Assembly: GCF_001642725.1 (NCBI RefSeq) | Contig: NZ_LSUQ01000005.1 | Span: 54,533 to 118,532 of the forward strand | DNA from: Ferroacidibacillus organovorans | GTDB taxonomy: Bacteria > Bacillota > Bacilli > Alicyclobacillales > SLC66 | Direction of reading: 5' to 3' | DNA length: 64,000 nt | Shown here: in pieces, positions 1-10,942 of the stretch | How positions within the stretch are numbered: position 1 is the stretch's first letter | Layout of the letters: each line of letters starts with the position of its first letter | Notes under the pieces: model-generated | What the model was told of the DNA's origin: nothing | What the model saw: only the letters and a program-made list of their open reading frames with translations | Databases searched by the model: none | Position numbers and translations under genes: made by a program

Positions 1-1541
1 TTCTCTTGTTTTTTGTGTTGTTCTTTTTCCTTTTCAATCAGGGACAAGGCGGCGGCAATCGCGTCATGAATTTTGGCAAGAGCCGAGCGCGTCTCTACAC
101 GGAAGAAAAGAAACGCGTCACGTTTGAAGATGTAGCGGGCGCAGATGAAGAAAAAACAGAGCTTGTCGAAGTTGTGGAATTTCTAAAAGACCCGCGACGT
201 TTCTCTGCCGTTGGTGCGCGCATCCCGAAAGGCGTACTGCTCGTCGGACCGCCTGGCACAGGTAAGACGCTGCTTGCGCGAGCGGTGGCAGGCGAGGCGG
301 GTGTGCCGTTCTTTAGCATAAGCGGTTCCGACTTCGTCGAGATGTTTGTCGGTGTCGGTGCATCGCGCGTGCGTGATTTGTTTGAACAGGCGAAAAAGAA
401 TTCGCCGTGCATCATTTTTATCGATGAGATTGACGCGGTAGGACGGCAGCGCGGCGCAGGGCTCGGCGGTGGACATGATGAGCGTGAGCAGACCTTGAAC
501 CAATTGCTCGTCGAGATGGACGGGTTTGGCGCGAATGAAGGAATCATCATCGTCGCCGCCACCAATCGTCCAGACATTCTCGATCCAGCGCTCTTGCGGC
601 CAGGACGCTTTGACCGACAGATCACCGTCGATCGACCGGACGTGCGCGGACGCGAGCAGATTCTTAAAGTTCACTCGCGAAACAAGCCGATTTCAAAAGA
701 TATCAACCTTGAAGTGATCGCCAAACGGACGCCCGGCTTTACAGGTGCAGACCTCGAGAATGTGCTCAACGAAGCGGCACTGCTCACAGCCCGCCGAAAC
801 AAGCCGGTGATCGAGATGAATGAGCTTGATGATGCGATTGACCGCGTGATCGCTGGCCCGGAAAAGCGCAGCAAGGTGATCAGCGACCGCGAGAAGCGCC
901 TCGTGGCGTTCCACGAAGGTGGGCATGCAGTGTGTGGCTACTACCTGAAGACTGGGAATATCGTTCACAAGGTGACGATCATTCCGCGCGGAATGGCAGG
1001 AGGCTATACCGTAAGTTTGCCGAAAGAAGAGCGCAGTTACATGACGCGTGAAGACATTATGGAGCGCGTGATCGAACTCCTGGGTGGACGTGTCGCTGAA
1101 GAGATTGTACTTGGCGAAATCAGCACGGGCGCTTCCAACGACCTTGAACGCATTACCGATATTGTTCGCCGGATGATCATGGAGTTTGGCATGAGTACCC
1201 GCTTGGGACCCATGCAGTTCGGACATCGCCAAGGACAGGTATTTCTCGGACGTGATATCGGGTCAGAGCAGAACTACAGTGACGCGATTGCGTACGAAAT
1301 TGACAAGGAGATGCGCTCCGTCATTGACGAGTGCTATGAACGGACGCGCGCGCTGCTCACAGAACATCGCGACAAATTGGATCTGGTCGCCACGACCCTG
1401 CTTGAGATCGAAACGCTTGACGGTGAACAGATTCGCCAGTTGATGGAGTATGGGCGGCTCGTTGAACAGGATGACGGTCCGAAGGTGACCATCAATGGGC
1501 GGAACGCCTTTGGTGACGGTCCAACTCCCACGTTGACCTGA
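1..1541 (+). CDS. ftsH: ATP-dependent zinc metalloprotease FtsH, 5' truncated
   Basis: Membrane-anchored AAA+ protease that extracts and degrades membrane and regulatory proteins. The reading frame is open to the left edge, so the first membrane segment and periplasmic loop (roughly 110 residues) lie outside the window; what is seen begins in the second hydrophobic segment. Counting from the first in-frame TTG (position 6), Walker A GPPGTGKT is at residues 81-88, Walker B IIFIDE at 136-141, the second region of homology with RPGRFDR near 199-205, and the zinc site HEGGH at 303-307 with the later Asp ligand in GASNDL. HEGGH keeps the HEXXH pattern although HEAGH is more usual. A strong hairpin follows, then coaX, as in Bacillus. 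Confidence 0.98.
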   Translation, partial: LLFFVLFFFLFNQGQGGGNRVMNFGKSRARLYTEEKKRVTFEDVAGADEEKTELVEVVEFLKDPRRFSAVGARIPKGVLLVGPPGTGKTLLARAVAGEAGVPFFSISGSDFVEMFVGVGASRVRDLFEQAKKNSPCIIFIDEIDAVGRQRGAGLGGGHDEREQTLNQLLVEMDGFGANEGIIIVAATNRPDILDPALLRPGRFDRQITVDRPDVRGREQILKVHSRNKPISKDINLEVIAKRTPGFTGADLENVLNEAALLTARRNKPVIEMNELDDAIDRVIAGPEKRSKVISDREKRLVAFHEGGHAVCGYYLKTGNIVHKVTIIPRGMAGGYTVSLPKEERSYMTREDIMERVIELLGGRVAEEIVLGEISTGASNDLERITDIVRRMIMEFGMSTRLGPMQFGHRQGQVFLGRDIGSEQNYSDAIAYEIDKEMRSVIDECYERTRALLTEHRDKLDLVATTLLEIETLDGEQIRQLMEYGRLVEQDDGPKVTINGRNAFGDGPTPTLT

Positions 1542-1563
1542 TGGCTAGAACAGAGTAAGAATG

Positions 1564-1587
1564 CCGGGTGCCTCTTGAGGCACCCGG
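1564..1587 (+). terminator. hairpin between ftsH and coaX
   Basis: Perfect inverted repeat CCGGGTGCCTC / GAGGCACCCGG with a two-base centre (effectively a 9-bp stem and 6-base loop). It begins 22 bases after the ftsH stop. No long T-run follows, so it may be a weak terminator or an mRNA-stabilising stem rather than a full stop. Confidence 0.6.
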
Positions 1588-1593
1588 TTCGCT

Positions 1594-2427
1594 ATGGGTG
1601 AGCGTTTAAATCTAGAATCAAAAATTGGGGTGAGCGCACTGTTACTTGTGATTGATGTTGGGAATACAAACATTGTTGTAGGCGTCTATCGCGAGGAGGT
1701 GCTGGAACACCATTGGCGCCTGCGCACATTGCGCGATGAGACAGAGGATGAAATTGGATTACATATCAAATCGCTTTTGGCGGACGGCGGATTGCGTTTG
1801 GACGACATTGACGATGTGATCATCTCATCCGTCGTACCGCCGCTTATGCCTGCGTTTGAGCGAATGTGTCAGCGTTATTTTGGTCAACCTCCCATGATTG
1901 TGTCGGCCGATCTCGTACCGTCTCTACCCATACTGTATGATACACCGCGCGATGTTGGCGCGGACCGCCTGGTTGACGCTGTCGCGGCGATCGAGGAGTA
2001 CGGCTATCCGCTCATCATTGTGGACCTTGGAACAGCAAACACGTTTAGTGTCATCGATGAAAAAGGTCAGTATCTCGGTGGAGTCATCATGCCGGGCATA
2101 CAAATCTCGACAGAGGCGCTGTTTCAACGCGCAGCTAAACTGCCGCGCATCGAACTGGTGAAACCACCTTCCGTGATCGGGCAGAATACGGTGCACGCCA
2201 TGCAATCCGGCATGATTTTCGGGAGCATCGGACAAGTGGACGGAATCATCAAACGCATCCGCGAAGAATTGCCTCTTCCTTATCGCGTCGTGGCGACAGG
2301 CGGTATTTCTGAGCTTGTCTGTTCAGAGTCAGAATGGATTGACGTTGTGGATCCATTGCTCACGCTAAAGGGCCTTCGTCATATTTGGAAAATGAATTCT
2401 GGTAATAATCGCGAGGGAGAGAAATGA
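1594..2427 (+). CDS. coaX: type III pantothenate kinase
   Basis: Phosphorylates pantothenate with ATP, the first step of coenzyme A synthesis, in the cytoplasm. Family motifs are clear: DVGNTN (residues 21-26, phosphate binding), GADRL (122-126), DLGTANT (144-150) and GGVIMPGI (162-169). The ATG at 1594 sits only 7 bases after the upstream hairpin and has no good ribosome binding site; the GTG at 1630 gives a protein starting just before DVGNTN, the usual CoaX N-terminus, and may be the real start. The stop codon overlaps the hslO start (ATGA), so the two are translationally coupled. Length (277 or 265 residues) is normal for the family. Confidence 0.96.
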   Translation: MGERLNLESKIGVSALLLVIDVGNTNIVVGVYREEVLEHHWRLRTLRDETEDEIGLHIKSLLADGGLRLDDIDDVIISSVVPPLMPAFERMCQRYFGQPPMIVSADLVPSLPILYDTPRDVGADRLVDAVAAIEEYGYPLIIVDLGTANTFSVIDEKGQYLGGVIMPGIQISTEALFQRAAKLPRIELVKPPSVIGQNTVHAMQSGMIFGSIGQVDGIIKRIREELPLPYRVVATGGISELVCSESEWIDVVDPLLTLKGLRHIWKMNSGNNREGEK

Positions 2428-3311
2428 TGACGGACGATTATGTGGCGACAGGAACAACGCGTAGCGGTCATATTGTCGGCTATGCGGCGCGCAGTACAAG
2501 TCTTGTGCGAACGCTTCAAGTGCGACACAACACTTGGCCTGTTGCGTCGGCGGCGCTTGGGCGCGTTGCGACGATGGGCGCGATCATGACGGTGGGGCTC
2601 AAGCGAGACGACCACCAGGTGACGATTCAGGTGCGCGGGGATGGACCATTGGGCAATATCCTCGTCGTTGCAACGGGGCGCGGCGACGTTCGCGGGATGG
2701 TGGACGAACCGCGCGTTGAATTAGAACTGAACGCCTTTGGCAAATTGAATGTCGGGATGGCAGTCGGTCGCGAGGGTTCGCTCTATGTGACAAAGGATCT
2801 CGGATTAAAAGAGCCTTATCGTGGATCAGTCCCACTTGTATCTGGCGAGATTGGTGAAGATTTTACGTATTACTATGCTGTGTCTGAGCAAACCCCTTCT
2901 GCGGTATCGGTGGGCGTACTCGTCGACCGCGATTATACGGTGATCTCAGCGGGCGGCATTTTAGTACAAGCCTTGCCGGACGCGGAAGAAGATGAACTGC
3001 GCGCGCTCGAAGACGCGATGGCGCGTATGCCGAATGTGAGCAGTCTCATTCGCGATGGCGCAACGCCGGAAGACCTCTTGAAGATGGCGTGCGGATCAGA
3101 TTTGCAGGTGCTTGATCAAAAACCGATTCAATTTCAGTGTACGTGTAGCAAAGAGCGATTGAGTCGCGTGCTTCTTTCGCTTGGACGAGAAGAGCTCAAG
3201 AAGTTGGCGGTTGAGCAAGATTCGACTGAACTGGTCTGCCACTTCTGTGTGACTGCGTATCATTTTTCACGAGAAGAAATTGTGTCGCTGCACGAACTTG
3301 CGAAATACTGA
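2424..3311 (+). CDS. hslO: redox-regulated chaperone Hsp33
   Basis: Cytoplasmic holdase chaperone activated when oxidation releases zinc from its C-terminal cysteine cluster. The sequence shows the two cysteine pairs expected: Cys239 and Cys241 (CTC), then Cys272 and Cys275 (CHFC), spaced 30 residues apart. The N-terminal substrate-binding domain covers roughly residues 1-190. At 295 residues it has normal length. It overlaps coaX by four bases, matching the Bacillus coaX-hslO order. In Bacillus a PrsA-like gene often lies before cysK; here a gap of about 115 bases with no gene separates hslO from cysK. Confidence 0.97.
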   Translation: MMTDDYVATGTTRSGHIVGYAARSTSLVRTLQVRHNTWPVASAALGRVATMGAIMTVGLKRDDHQVTIQVRGDGPLGNILVVATGRGDVRGMVDEPRVELELNAFGKLNVGMAVGREGSLYVTKDLGLKEPYRGSVPLVSGEIGEDFTYYYAVSEQTPSAVSVGVLVDRDYTVISAGGILVQALPDAEEDELRALEDAMARMPNVSSLIRDGATPEDLLKMACGSDLQVLDQKPIQFQCTCSKERLSRVLLSLGREELKKLAVEQDSTELVCHFCVTAYHFSREEIVSLHELAKY

Positions 3312-3426
3312 TCGGTAAAGTCGGATTGACGCGCCCCTGTCTGCATTGTACAGTTAGAAAGAACGTTAAAAGTGACTTTGATTGCGCATGGTTGCGCAAA
3401 TATCAAAGGTGTGGAGGGAACGCATT

Positions 3427-4353
3427 GTGAATACGGAGGATCGCGTCACATCCCTAATTGGTAAGACACCCGCAGTAAAGTTGCGCACACTCGTACCCGC
3501 AGAGGCGGCAGATGTGTATGTGAAACTCGAATGGTTTAATCCGGGGGGAAGTGTGAAAGACCGGATTGCTCTCGCGATGGTGGAAGATGCAGAACGTTCA
3601 GGGAAACTGCGCGCAGGGGATACGATCGTTGAACCGACGAGCGGCAATACAGGGATTGGTTTGGCCATGGTGGCGGCGGCCAAAGGGTACAAGGCGATTC
3701 TTGTCATGCCGGACACGATGAGCGTGGAGCGTCGCAGCCTGCTTCGCGCATATGGGGCGGAAGTGGTTTTGACACCAGGCGCGCAAGGGATGCGCGGAGC
3801 GATTGCGAAAGCGGAAGAGATTGCGGCAACGGATTCGGAAAAATTCTTTATCCCTCAGCAGTTCGACAATCCTGCCAACTCCCGCGTTCATGAAGAGACG
3901 ACGGGTCCTGAGATCGTCGAACAAATGGGCGGACAGTTGGATGCGTTTATCGCAGGTGTCGGCACAGGCGGCACAGTGACTGGCGTGGGGCGCGTGTTGA
4001 AACGTGAAATTCCAAACTGTAAAATCATTGCGGTTGAACCGACAGACTCCCCCGTGCTTTCTGGAGGGAATCCAGGGCCTCATAAAATTCAGGGGATTGG
4101 AGCGGGTTTCATTCCGTCCATTCTTGATGTAAAATTACTCGACCGCGTGATTCAGGTACGCAATGAAGACGCGTTTGAAATGGCGCGCGCTGCGGCGAAG
4201 CAAGAGGGCATTCTCGTTGGAATCAGTACAGGGGCGGCGATTTTTGCTTCGATCCAAGTCGCCAAAGAACTGGGGCGAGGAAAACGCGTTTTAACCGTTT
4301 CGCCTTCGAACGGCGAACGATATCTGAGTACGGCATTATTTCAATTTGACTGA
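3427..4353 (+). CDS. cysK: cysteine synthase A (O-acetylserine sulfhydrylase)
   Basis: PLP enzyme that makes L-cysteine from O-acetylserine and sulfide. From the GTG at 3427 the PLP lysine is Lys44 in NPGGSVKDR, the substrate loop TSGNTG is at 71-76, and the phosphate-binding glycine loop GTGGT lies near residue 180. I choose the GTG at 3427 because GGAGG at 3413-3417 lies nine bases upstream and the protein then begins like known CysK; the frame is open to a TTG at 3382 but that would add 15 atypical residues. It heads a run of folate genes, as in Bacillus, though without pabA, pabB, pabC or folB. Confidence 0.96.
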   Translation: MNTEDRVTSLIGKTPAVKLRTLVPAEAADVYVKLEWFNPGGSVKDRIALAMVEDAERSGKLRAGDTIVEPTSGNTGIGLAMVAAAKGYKAILVMPDTMSVERRSLLRAYGAEVVLTPGAQGMRGAIAKAEEIAATDSEKFFIPQQFDNPANSRVHEETTGPEIVEQMGGQLDAFIAGVGTGGTVTGVGRVLKREIPNCKIIAVEPTDSPVLSGGNPGPHKIQGIGAGFIPSILDVKLLDRVIQVRNEDAFEMARAAAKQEGILVGISTGAAIFASIQVAKELGRGKRVLTVSPSNGERYLSTALFQFD

Positions 4354-4369
4354 GTAAGGAGGGGAGACG

Positions 4370-5203
4370 TTGAAACTTACCATGCGACCGCGTGAGCGAC
4401 GCTCGATCCTTACGTCTCTGGGACAGCGTACGCTTGTCATGGGGATTCTCAACGTCACTCCTGATTCATTCTCGGACGGGGGGCACTATATCGATCCCGC
4501 TCGCGCGATTGAGCATGCGCTCGATATGGTGGCGCTGGGCGCAGATTTGATCGATCTAGGGGCAGAGTCGACGCGTCCTGGCCATGCGCCTCTCAGCGCT
4601 GATGAAGAGTGGCGGCGGATCGAGACGATTCTCGAACCGTTGCGTGAAGCGATTGATGTACCGATTTCGATTGATACGTATAAAGGTGAAGTGGCAAGCA
4701 AGGCGCTTGCCGCCGGGATTGATCTGGTGAATGACGTCTGGGGCGGGAAACGCGACGAAGGAACGCTTCTCGCGGCCGCAGCGTACGACGCGCCGCTGAT
4801 CTTGATGCATAATTCAACGGATGAACCGGAATTGCGAGGGGACGTCGTGGAGATCGTTTGTGAGGCATTGCAGACGCTTGTTGATCAGGCGATCCAGGCG
4901 GGCGTTTCGCGGGATAAGATCATCCTTGATCCGGGGATCGGATTTGGGAAGACGATGCAGCAAAATTTGCGTCTGATCAATGAGACGAATGCGATCAAGC
5001 GATTGGGGTATCCTGTTTTAGTTGGCACGTCTCGCAAATCGGTGATCGGCCATGTGTTGAATTTGCCCGTTCAAGAACGTGTCGAAGGAACAGCGGCTAC
5101 GGTTGCACTGGCGATTGCGCGTGGTGCCGATATCGTTCGCGTGCATGATGTGGGAGCGATGGCGCGCGTTGTGCGTATGACGGATGCGATGGTGCGGGCA
5201 TAA
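4370..5203 (+). CDS. folP: dihydropteroate synthase
   Basis: Condenses p-aminobenzoate with the pterin pyrophosphate to make dihydropteroate in folate synthesis; the sulfonamide target. Motifs: NVTPDSFSDGG (28-38), AESTRPG (65-71), DPGIGFGKT (187-195) and SRKS (221-224). The start is a TTG at 4370 preceded by AAGGAGGGG at 4357-4364. The gene begins 16 bases after cysK and its stop overlaps the folK start (TAATG), so all three are probably one transcript. Length of 277 residues is typical. Confidence 0.97.
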   Translation: MKLTMRPRERRSILTSLGQRTLVMGILNVTPDSFSDGGHYIDPARAIEHALDMVALGADLIDLGAESTRPGHAPLSADEEWRRIETILEPLREAIDVPISIDTYKGEVASKALAAGIDLVNDVWGGKRDEGTLLAAAAYDAPLILMHNSTDEPELRGDVVEIVCEALQTLVDQAIQAGVSRDKIILDPGIGFGKTMQQNLRLINETNAIKRLGYPVLVGTSRKSVIGHVLNLPVQERVEGTAATVALAIARGADIVRVHDVGAMARVVRMTDAMVRA

Positions 5204-5712
5204 TGTATCGCGACTATCTGGTCTCGCTTGGTTCAAACGTGGGGAAGAGGGAAGATCATTTAACACAGGCGGTCAAACACCTCTCGCATATGCCAGGAAC
5301 GCGTGTGCGAGAGGTTTCCAGCGTGTATGAAACAAATCCGATGGAACTTCTGGATCAACCTCAGTTTCTCAACGCAGTGGTTCGCTTGGAATCATCGGCC
5401 AATCCATATGCCATGTTGCAGTCACTCTTGGAAATTGAACAGGCGATGGGGCGCGTTCGCACTGTGCGCTATGGGCCGCGCGTGATTGATTTGGACATTT
5501 TGCTGTGTGGGGAAACGGTGATTGTCGACCCACCAGAACTGATGATCCCCCATGAACACCTGGTCAAGCGTGCGTTTGTCCTGGTGCCGCTCGAAGAACT
5601 CGTCCCCGAGGCGGTGCATCCGCTAACGGGTCAAACCATTCACGCCCTGTGTTCGACTGTGGACGGACGCGACGGTGTGCGACGGGCTTGTGCGCTGGGA
5701 TTTTGGGGTTGA
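5203..5712 (+). CDS. folK: 2-amino-4-hydroxy-6-hydroxymethyldihydropteridine pyrophosphokinase
   Basis: Transfers pyrophosphate from ATP to the hydroxymethyl pterin, supplying the FolP substrate. SLGSNVG is at 8-14, and GPRVIDLDIL at 91-100 holds the two magnesium-binding aspartates (96 and 98), followed by the PHEHLVKRAFVLVPL signature (116-130). It is joined to folP by a one-base overlap. In most Bacilli folB (dihydroneopterin aldolase) sits between folP and folK; here it is absent. 169 residues is full length. Confidence 0.97.
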   Translation: MYRDYLVSLGSNVGKREDHLTQAVKHLSHMPGTRVREVSSVYETNPMELLDQPQFLNAVVRLESSANPYAMLQSLLEIEQAMGRVRTVRYGPRVIDLDILLCGETVIVDPPELMIPHEHLVKRAFVLVPLEELVPEAVHPLTGQTIHALCSTVDGRDGVRRACALGFWG

Positions 5713-5794
5713 TACAGAAGTGAGGATCGGGATACAGAGGGCGCGCGATTCGCCTTTCTGCCGATTCGTTTTTTCTTTTAAGGAGATGGTTTGA

Positions 5795-6802
5795 ATGTCT
5801 GCACTTGAATCGCTTCGTAAGCCGCTTCAAATTGGCAACGTGACGCTCGATAATCCGGTGATCTTGGCGCCGATGGCAGGGGTTTGTAATCCGCCGTTTC
5901 GCAATCTGGCAAAGCGACTGGGCGCGGGGATGGTTTGTGCAGAGATGGTCAGTGACAAGGCGCTTGTGCACAAAAATGAACGCACACAGCATATGTTGAC
6001 CATCGTGCCGGATGAACATCCTGTCAGTTTGCAATTGGTTGGGTATGATATCGAAACGATGGTCATGGCGGCGGAGATGGTCGGTAGCGCGACTAACGCG
6101 GATATCATTGATATCAATATGGGCTGCCCTGTATTAAAAATCTACAAAAACGGATCGGGTGCCGCACTCGCGAGGGATCCGAATTATGCGGCAAAGATCG
6201 TGGAGGCTGTCGTCAAACGCGTCAATAAGCCGGTTACCGTCAAGTTTCGCAAAGGGTGGGACGATGAGCATGTGAATGCGGTCGAAGTGGCTAAAGCGGT
6301 TGAAGCGGCGGGCGCCCGAGCGGTCACTGTCCACGGTCGAACGGCGCGTCAACTCTATTCCGGGAGAGCGGATTGGTCGATCATTCGCGAGGTGAAGGAA
6401 GCTGTATCGATTCCGGTCGTTGGCAATGGGGATGTGGATTCACCGGATGTTGCGCTGCAAATGCTTCAAGAGACAGGCTGCGATGCGGTGATGGTGGGTA
6501 GGGCTGCGCTTGGTTATCCGTGGATCTTTCGGGAGATCGCACACTTTCTCGAGACGGGGGATAAGCTTGCTCCCCCCGGTGTGCAGGAGCGAATTGCCGT
6601 GGCGATTGAGCATCTTCACTTGCTTGTTGAGGATAAAGGGGAACACACGGGTGTGCGCGAGATGAGAAAACACGCCGGTTGGTACGTCAAGGGAATCCCT
6701 GGTGCCACTGCTTTGCGTGATCGCGTCAACCTCCAGGAAACGATGGCAGGCATGGAGGAAACGTTGTTGGAGATTCTCGACACATCTCGCGTGATCGCGT
6801 GA
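5795..6802 (+). CDS. dusB: tRNA-dihydrouridine synthase B
   Basis: FMN enzyme that reduces uridines in the tRNA D-loop using NADPH. The FMN-binding PVILAPMAGVCNPPFR segment (21-36) and the catalytic Cys111 in INMGCPVLKIYKNGSG are visible, with the usual helical tRNA-binding domain after residue 240. Start ATG at 5795 is set by AGGAGA at 5781-5786. It follows folK after 82 bases, the common Bacillus order folK-(XRE)-dusB, here without the small XRE gene. 335 residues is normal. Confidence 0.95.
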   Translation: MSALESLRKPLQIGNVTLDNPVILAPMAGVCNPPFRNLAKRLGAGMVCAEMVSDKALVHKNERTQHMLTIVPDEHPVSLQLVGYDIETMVMAAEMVGSATNADIIDINMGCPVLKIYKNGSGAALARDPNYAAKIVEAVVKRVNKPVTVKFRKGWDDEHVNAVEVAKAVEAAGARAVTVHGRTARQLYSGRADWSIIREVKEAVSIPVVGNGDVDSPDVALQMLQETGCDAVMVGRAALGYPWIFREIAHFLETGDKLAPPGVQERIAVAIEHLHLLVEDKGEHTGVREMRKHAGWYVKGIPGATALRDRVNLQETMAGMEETLLEILDTSRVIA

Positions 6803-6885
6803 CGGTGAGAGGATGGATGAGTGAGTCGAAATTTAACCAGGATTGCATTGCAAGCGATAGATCCTAGACATGAGGGAGAGCGCGC

Positions 6886-7029
6886 ATGCGTAGGATGAAA
6901 AGGAACCCATTCTGGCGTGTGATGCTGAGTTTGAGTGAAATAGGCCATTATCATCTCGTAAAATGGGGCATTGAACATTCATTGACACTCCACAGTCCAT
7001 ACCCTATAATTACCGCAGATTCTGAGTGA
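6886..7029 (+). CDS. possible 47-residue small protein
   Basis: A short open frame with a plausible ribosome binding site (GAGGGAG at 6873-6879, seven bases before the ATG). The product is basic and mixed, with the N-terminus MRRMKRNPFWRV and no clear membrane segment. I do not recognise it. Against it, its last third overlaps the strong greA promoter at 6982-7010. It could be a chance frame in the 335-base gap between dusB and greA. Confidence 0.25.
   Translation: MRRMKRNPFWRVMLSLSEIGHYHLVKWGIEHSLTLHSPYPIITADSE
6982..7010 (+). promoter_or_regulatory. consensus sigma-A promoter for greA
   Basis: TTGACA (6982-6987) and TATAAT (7005-7010) are both perfect consensus boxes with an ideal 17-base spacer. 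Transcription should start near 7017, giving a leader of about 120 bases before the greA ATG at 7138. Confidence 0.85.
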
Positions 7030-7137
7030 GAGTGTTTGTGACGCTTTGGCAGATGGAGCAGCGTTTATGGCTCATGGGTGCGATGAATTCATTTTATAGG
7101 GATTGTTGTGTGGCAGAGGTGCAAAGGAGCGAAACAC

Positions 7138-7614
7138 ATGTCTGAAAAAGAAGTCCTTGTAACACCGGCTGGATTGAAAAAACTAGAAGATGAACTGGAA
7201 CAACTAAAGTCAGTCAAACGACGCGAAGTTGCGGAACGAATTAAAGTTGCGATCAGCTATGGGGATATCAGCGAGAACTCAGAGTACGAGGACGCGAAGA
7301 ATGAGCAGGCCTTCGTTGAAGGGCGTATCATTACGCTGGAAAAGATGTTGCGCAATGCGCGCATTATCCATGACGAAGAGATCGACACGGGCGTTGTGAG
7401 CATCGGATCGACGGTAACGCTTCGGGATATTGAGTATAAAGAAGATGTTGAGTATCACATCGTTGGATCGGCAGAGTCTGACCCGGCAGAAAACAAGATC
7501 TCCAATGAGAGTCCAGTTGGGCGGGCGCTCCTTGGAAAATCGGTCGGGTCGACGGTTGAAGTCACCGTACCCGCGGGAACCATTCAGTACGAGGTTCTCG
7601 ATATTCGGAAGTGA
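7138..7614 (+). CDS. greA: transcription elongation factor GreA
   Basis: Binds RNA polymerase and stimulates cleavage of backtracked RNA, rescuing arrested complexes. The N-terminal coiled coil carries the acidic tip GDISENSEY (residues 42-50, with Asp43 and Glu46 as the expected catalytic acids), followed by the FKBP-like C-terminal domain. The ATG at 7138 has AAAGGAG at 7123-7129 and gives 158 residues, the family length; a longer frame to 7108 is not needed. A consensus promoter lies 120 bases upstream and an intrinsic terminator directly follows, so it is probably monocistronic. Confidence 0.97.
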   Translation: MSEKEVLVTPAGLKKLEDELEQLKSVKRREVAERIKVAISYGDISENSEYEDAKNEQAFVEGRIITLEKMLRNARIIHDEEIDTGVVSIGSTVTLRDIEYKEDVEYHIVGSAESDPAENKISNESPVGRALLGKSVGSTVEVTVPAGTIQYEVLDIRK

Positions 7615-7621
7615 CCGTGAG

Positions 7622-7648
7622 GACGCCGATTCGTCGGCGTCTCTTTTT
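7622..7648 (+). terminator. intrinsic terminator of greA
   Basis: Stem GACGCCGA / TCGGCGTC around a TTCG tetraloop, then TCTTTTT. It begins eight bases after the greA stop. Confidence 0.92.
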
Positions 7649-7673
7649 CGATGAATTGATTGGAACATTTTGA

Positions 7674-9257
<1,584 letters not shown>

Positions 9258-9266
9258 AGGTGTCAC

Positions 9267-10595
9267 ATGACGTTATCGAGGATTGGGCATCGCAGAGAAA
9301 TGAAAAAGGGGCGAGAAAAGCTCCCGTCACTTGCGCAGTTTTTTCGAACCTCAGAGGGTAAACCGATCGGCAGCTTGCGTTCGCGCCACTCGACTCAATA
9401 CGTGCTCTCTTCGCAGGAAGTTCCAGTCAGTGGACTCGCGTTTACGTATTGGCTTACTGCCGTTTGGCAGAGGCAGTTAGGCAAGCGTGTGGAACACGGA
9501 TTTCCGTTTCGCACGGTAGGTGAACTTCCGATGGACCTCGATCCACAAGGATTGTCTCTGGTGGAGCTTCCCGGTCTTCGCACACAGTACCGACGTACGC
9601 TTGATGCGTATCGTCGCACCTATGAAAGTGTGGGTGTGTCAGGATTGAAACGGCGTTCTGGCGCACGCCGCGCAGATGATCACAAGGATGTGCTCGACGC
9701 GTATCTGGCGATTCATTTTGGGGATCGACTGGCTCGTCGCTACGATTACATTCGCGGTTTGAAACGTCCGATCTTAGAAGACTGTGCAGCGTTTGCCTGG
9801 TACGGCGCGGTTTCTGTAGAGGGAATTGCGCGAGAAGAAGTGGCGCGCGGCGATTTGCTAGAGCGGATTAAGCAGGATATCACGCGCCTTGCAGGAGAAT
9901 ACGTTGCGGATGTAAAGGATGTGCGTGAACTTGCTGTCCATCACGCCATCCCTTTTGGCGCGGCTCTCGGACAGCCAGGGGCGGCTGTGGATGCTGTGAT
10001 GGATGGGCGAATGCTAGAAGTGAAGACAGCGCGTCATCTCGCGGTGGAGGGGGCGTGTGATCAACTTTTTTCCTATTATCTACTCGAGCAACTTGAGCGC
10101 GATGATCGCTCCGTGGAAACGCTCTCCTTCTATTTGGCGCGCCACGGTTGCTACGTGACAGCAAGTGTAGCGGAGATTCGCGAATCGTTTCCAGTGGATG
10201 CATTTTTTAGACTTCTGCTGGAAGCGGAACGTGCACATGTTGATCGGGTGCTCGAGCAATCCTTCACTGCCTTCTGTGAGCATCAGCGGGTGGCTGCCGG
10301 CGTGCGCGCCTGGGAGAAGGAAGATGAGATTGTCAGCATTGGGAGGCGCTATGAGCGGGCGGGACGAATCGGGGTCACGGAGATTGCAGCCGTGCGTGCT
10401 GTGCCGGATGTTCTGAATGTATCGTTTGAGCAGGGGGACGATCGAGTGCTGGCGGGACGCATTCGCCAAATTGCGGAGGCGGATCGTCTCGAAGCGCAGT
10501 GGGAGATTGCGTATGAGATGCGCCGAGAAACGTATCTTCGCCAGTCTGCACAGTTGGCATTGCTCGAAGAAAAGGCACACGAGCGTGGAGTGTAA
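9267..10595 (+). CDS. PD-(D/E)XK nuclease-like protein of unknown role
   Basis: 442 residues; I do not recognise a named family. The middle carries a restriction-endonuclease-like core: Asp242 in AAVDAVMDGR, then Glu251-Val-Lys253 in MLEVKTAR, followed by a helix with Gln266 (CDQLFSYYLLEQL) and a strand LSFYLARHG, an arrangement typical of PD-(D/E)XK enzymes. The first 200 residues are basic and helical (several Arg-rich stretches), and the last 80 are probably a long charged helix or coiled coil. AGAGGTG lies just upstream of the ATG; Met12 is an alternative start. It follows lysS by nine bases and precedes a tRNA cluster. Nucleic-acid cutting or repair is inferred from the motif only. Confidence 0.7.
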   Translation: MTLSRIGHRREMKKGREKLPSLAQFFRTSEGKPIGSLRSRHSTQYVLSSQEVPVSGLAFTYWLTAVWQRQLGKRVEHGFPFRTVGELPMDLDPQGLSLVELPGLRTQYRRTLDAYRRTYESVGVSGLKRRSGARRADDHKDVLDAYLAIHFGDRLARRYDYIRGLKRPILEDCAAFAWYGAVSVEGIAREEVARGDLLERIKQDITRLAGEYVADVKDVRELAVHHAIPFGAALGQPGAAVDAVMDGRMLEVKTARHLAVEGACDQLFSYYLLEQLERDDRSVETLSFYLARHGCYVTASVAEIRESFPVDAFFRLLLEAERAHVDRVLEQSFTAFCEHQRVAAGVRAWEKEDEIVSIGRRYERAGRIGVTEIAAVRAVPDVLNVSFEQGDDRVLAGRIRQIAEADRLEAQWEIAYEMRRETYLRQSAQLALLEEKAHERGV

Positions 10596-10649
10596 ATTAC
10601 ATATTGCAACTTTCGGCGTTCTCTGATAAAATTTATTTCTATTCAATTC

Positions 10650-10678
10650 TTGCCTTTCTGGATTGGCTACGTTATAAT
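10650..10678 (+). promoter_or_regulatory. promoter of the four-tRNA cluster
   Basis: TTGCCT (10650-10655) and TATAAT (10673-10678) with a 17-base spacer, ending 12 bases before the first tRNA. Typical stable-RNA promoter geometry. Confidence 0.85.
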
Positions 10679-10690
10679 ACTTTTTGTTGC

Positions 10691-10765
10691 GCGGAAGTGG
10701 CTCAGGGGTAGAGCATCGCCTTGCCAAGGCGAGGGTCGCGGGTTCGAATCCCGTCTTCCGCTCCA
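10691..10765 (+). tRNA. tRNA-Gly (GCC)
   Basis: Acceptor GCGGAAG pairs with CTTCCGC; the anticodon loop TTGCCAA reads GCC; the T-arm has GGTTCGAATCC; CCA is encoded at 10763-10765. First of four tRNAs in one transcript. Confidence 0.97.
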
Positions 10766-10770
10766 TTGAT

Positions 10771-10847
<77 letters not shown>

Positions 10848-10856
10848 GGAAATTGT

Positions 10857-10933
10857 GTGCCCGTAGCTCAGCTGGATAGAGTACTTGACTACGAATCAAG
10901 GGGTCGGGAGTTCGAATCTCTCCGGGCACGCCA
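10857..10933 (+). tRNA. tRNA-Arg (ACG)
   Basis: Acceptor GTGCCCG pairs with CGGGCAC, anticodon stem CTTGA/TCAAG encloses CTACGAA (anticodon ACG, normally edited to ICG), T-arm GAGTTCGAATCTC, discriminator G and encoded CCA. Confidence 0.96.
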
Positions 10934-10942
10934 TATTTATGT

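Noticed and set aside
183..674. Minus-strand open frames inside ftsH (95-625, 183-674, 693-1232)
   Set aside because: They run antisense to an obvious conserved gene, have no ribosome binding site and no family resemblance.
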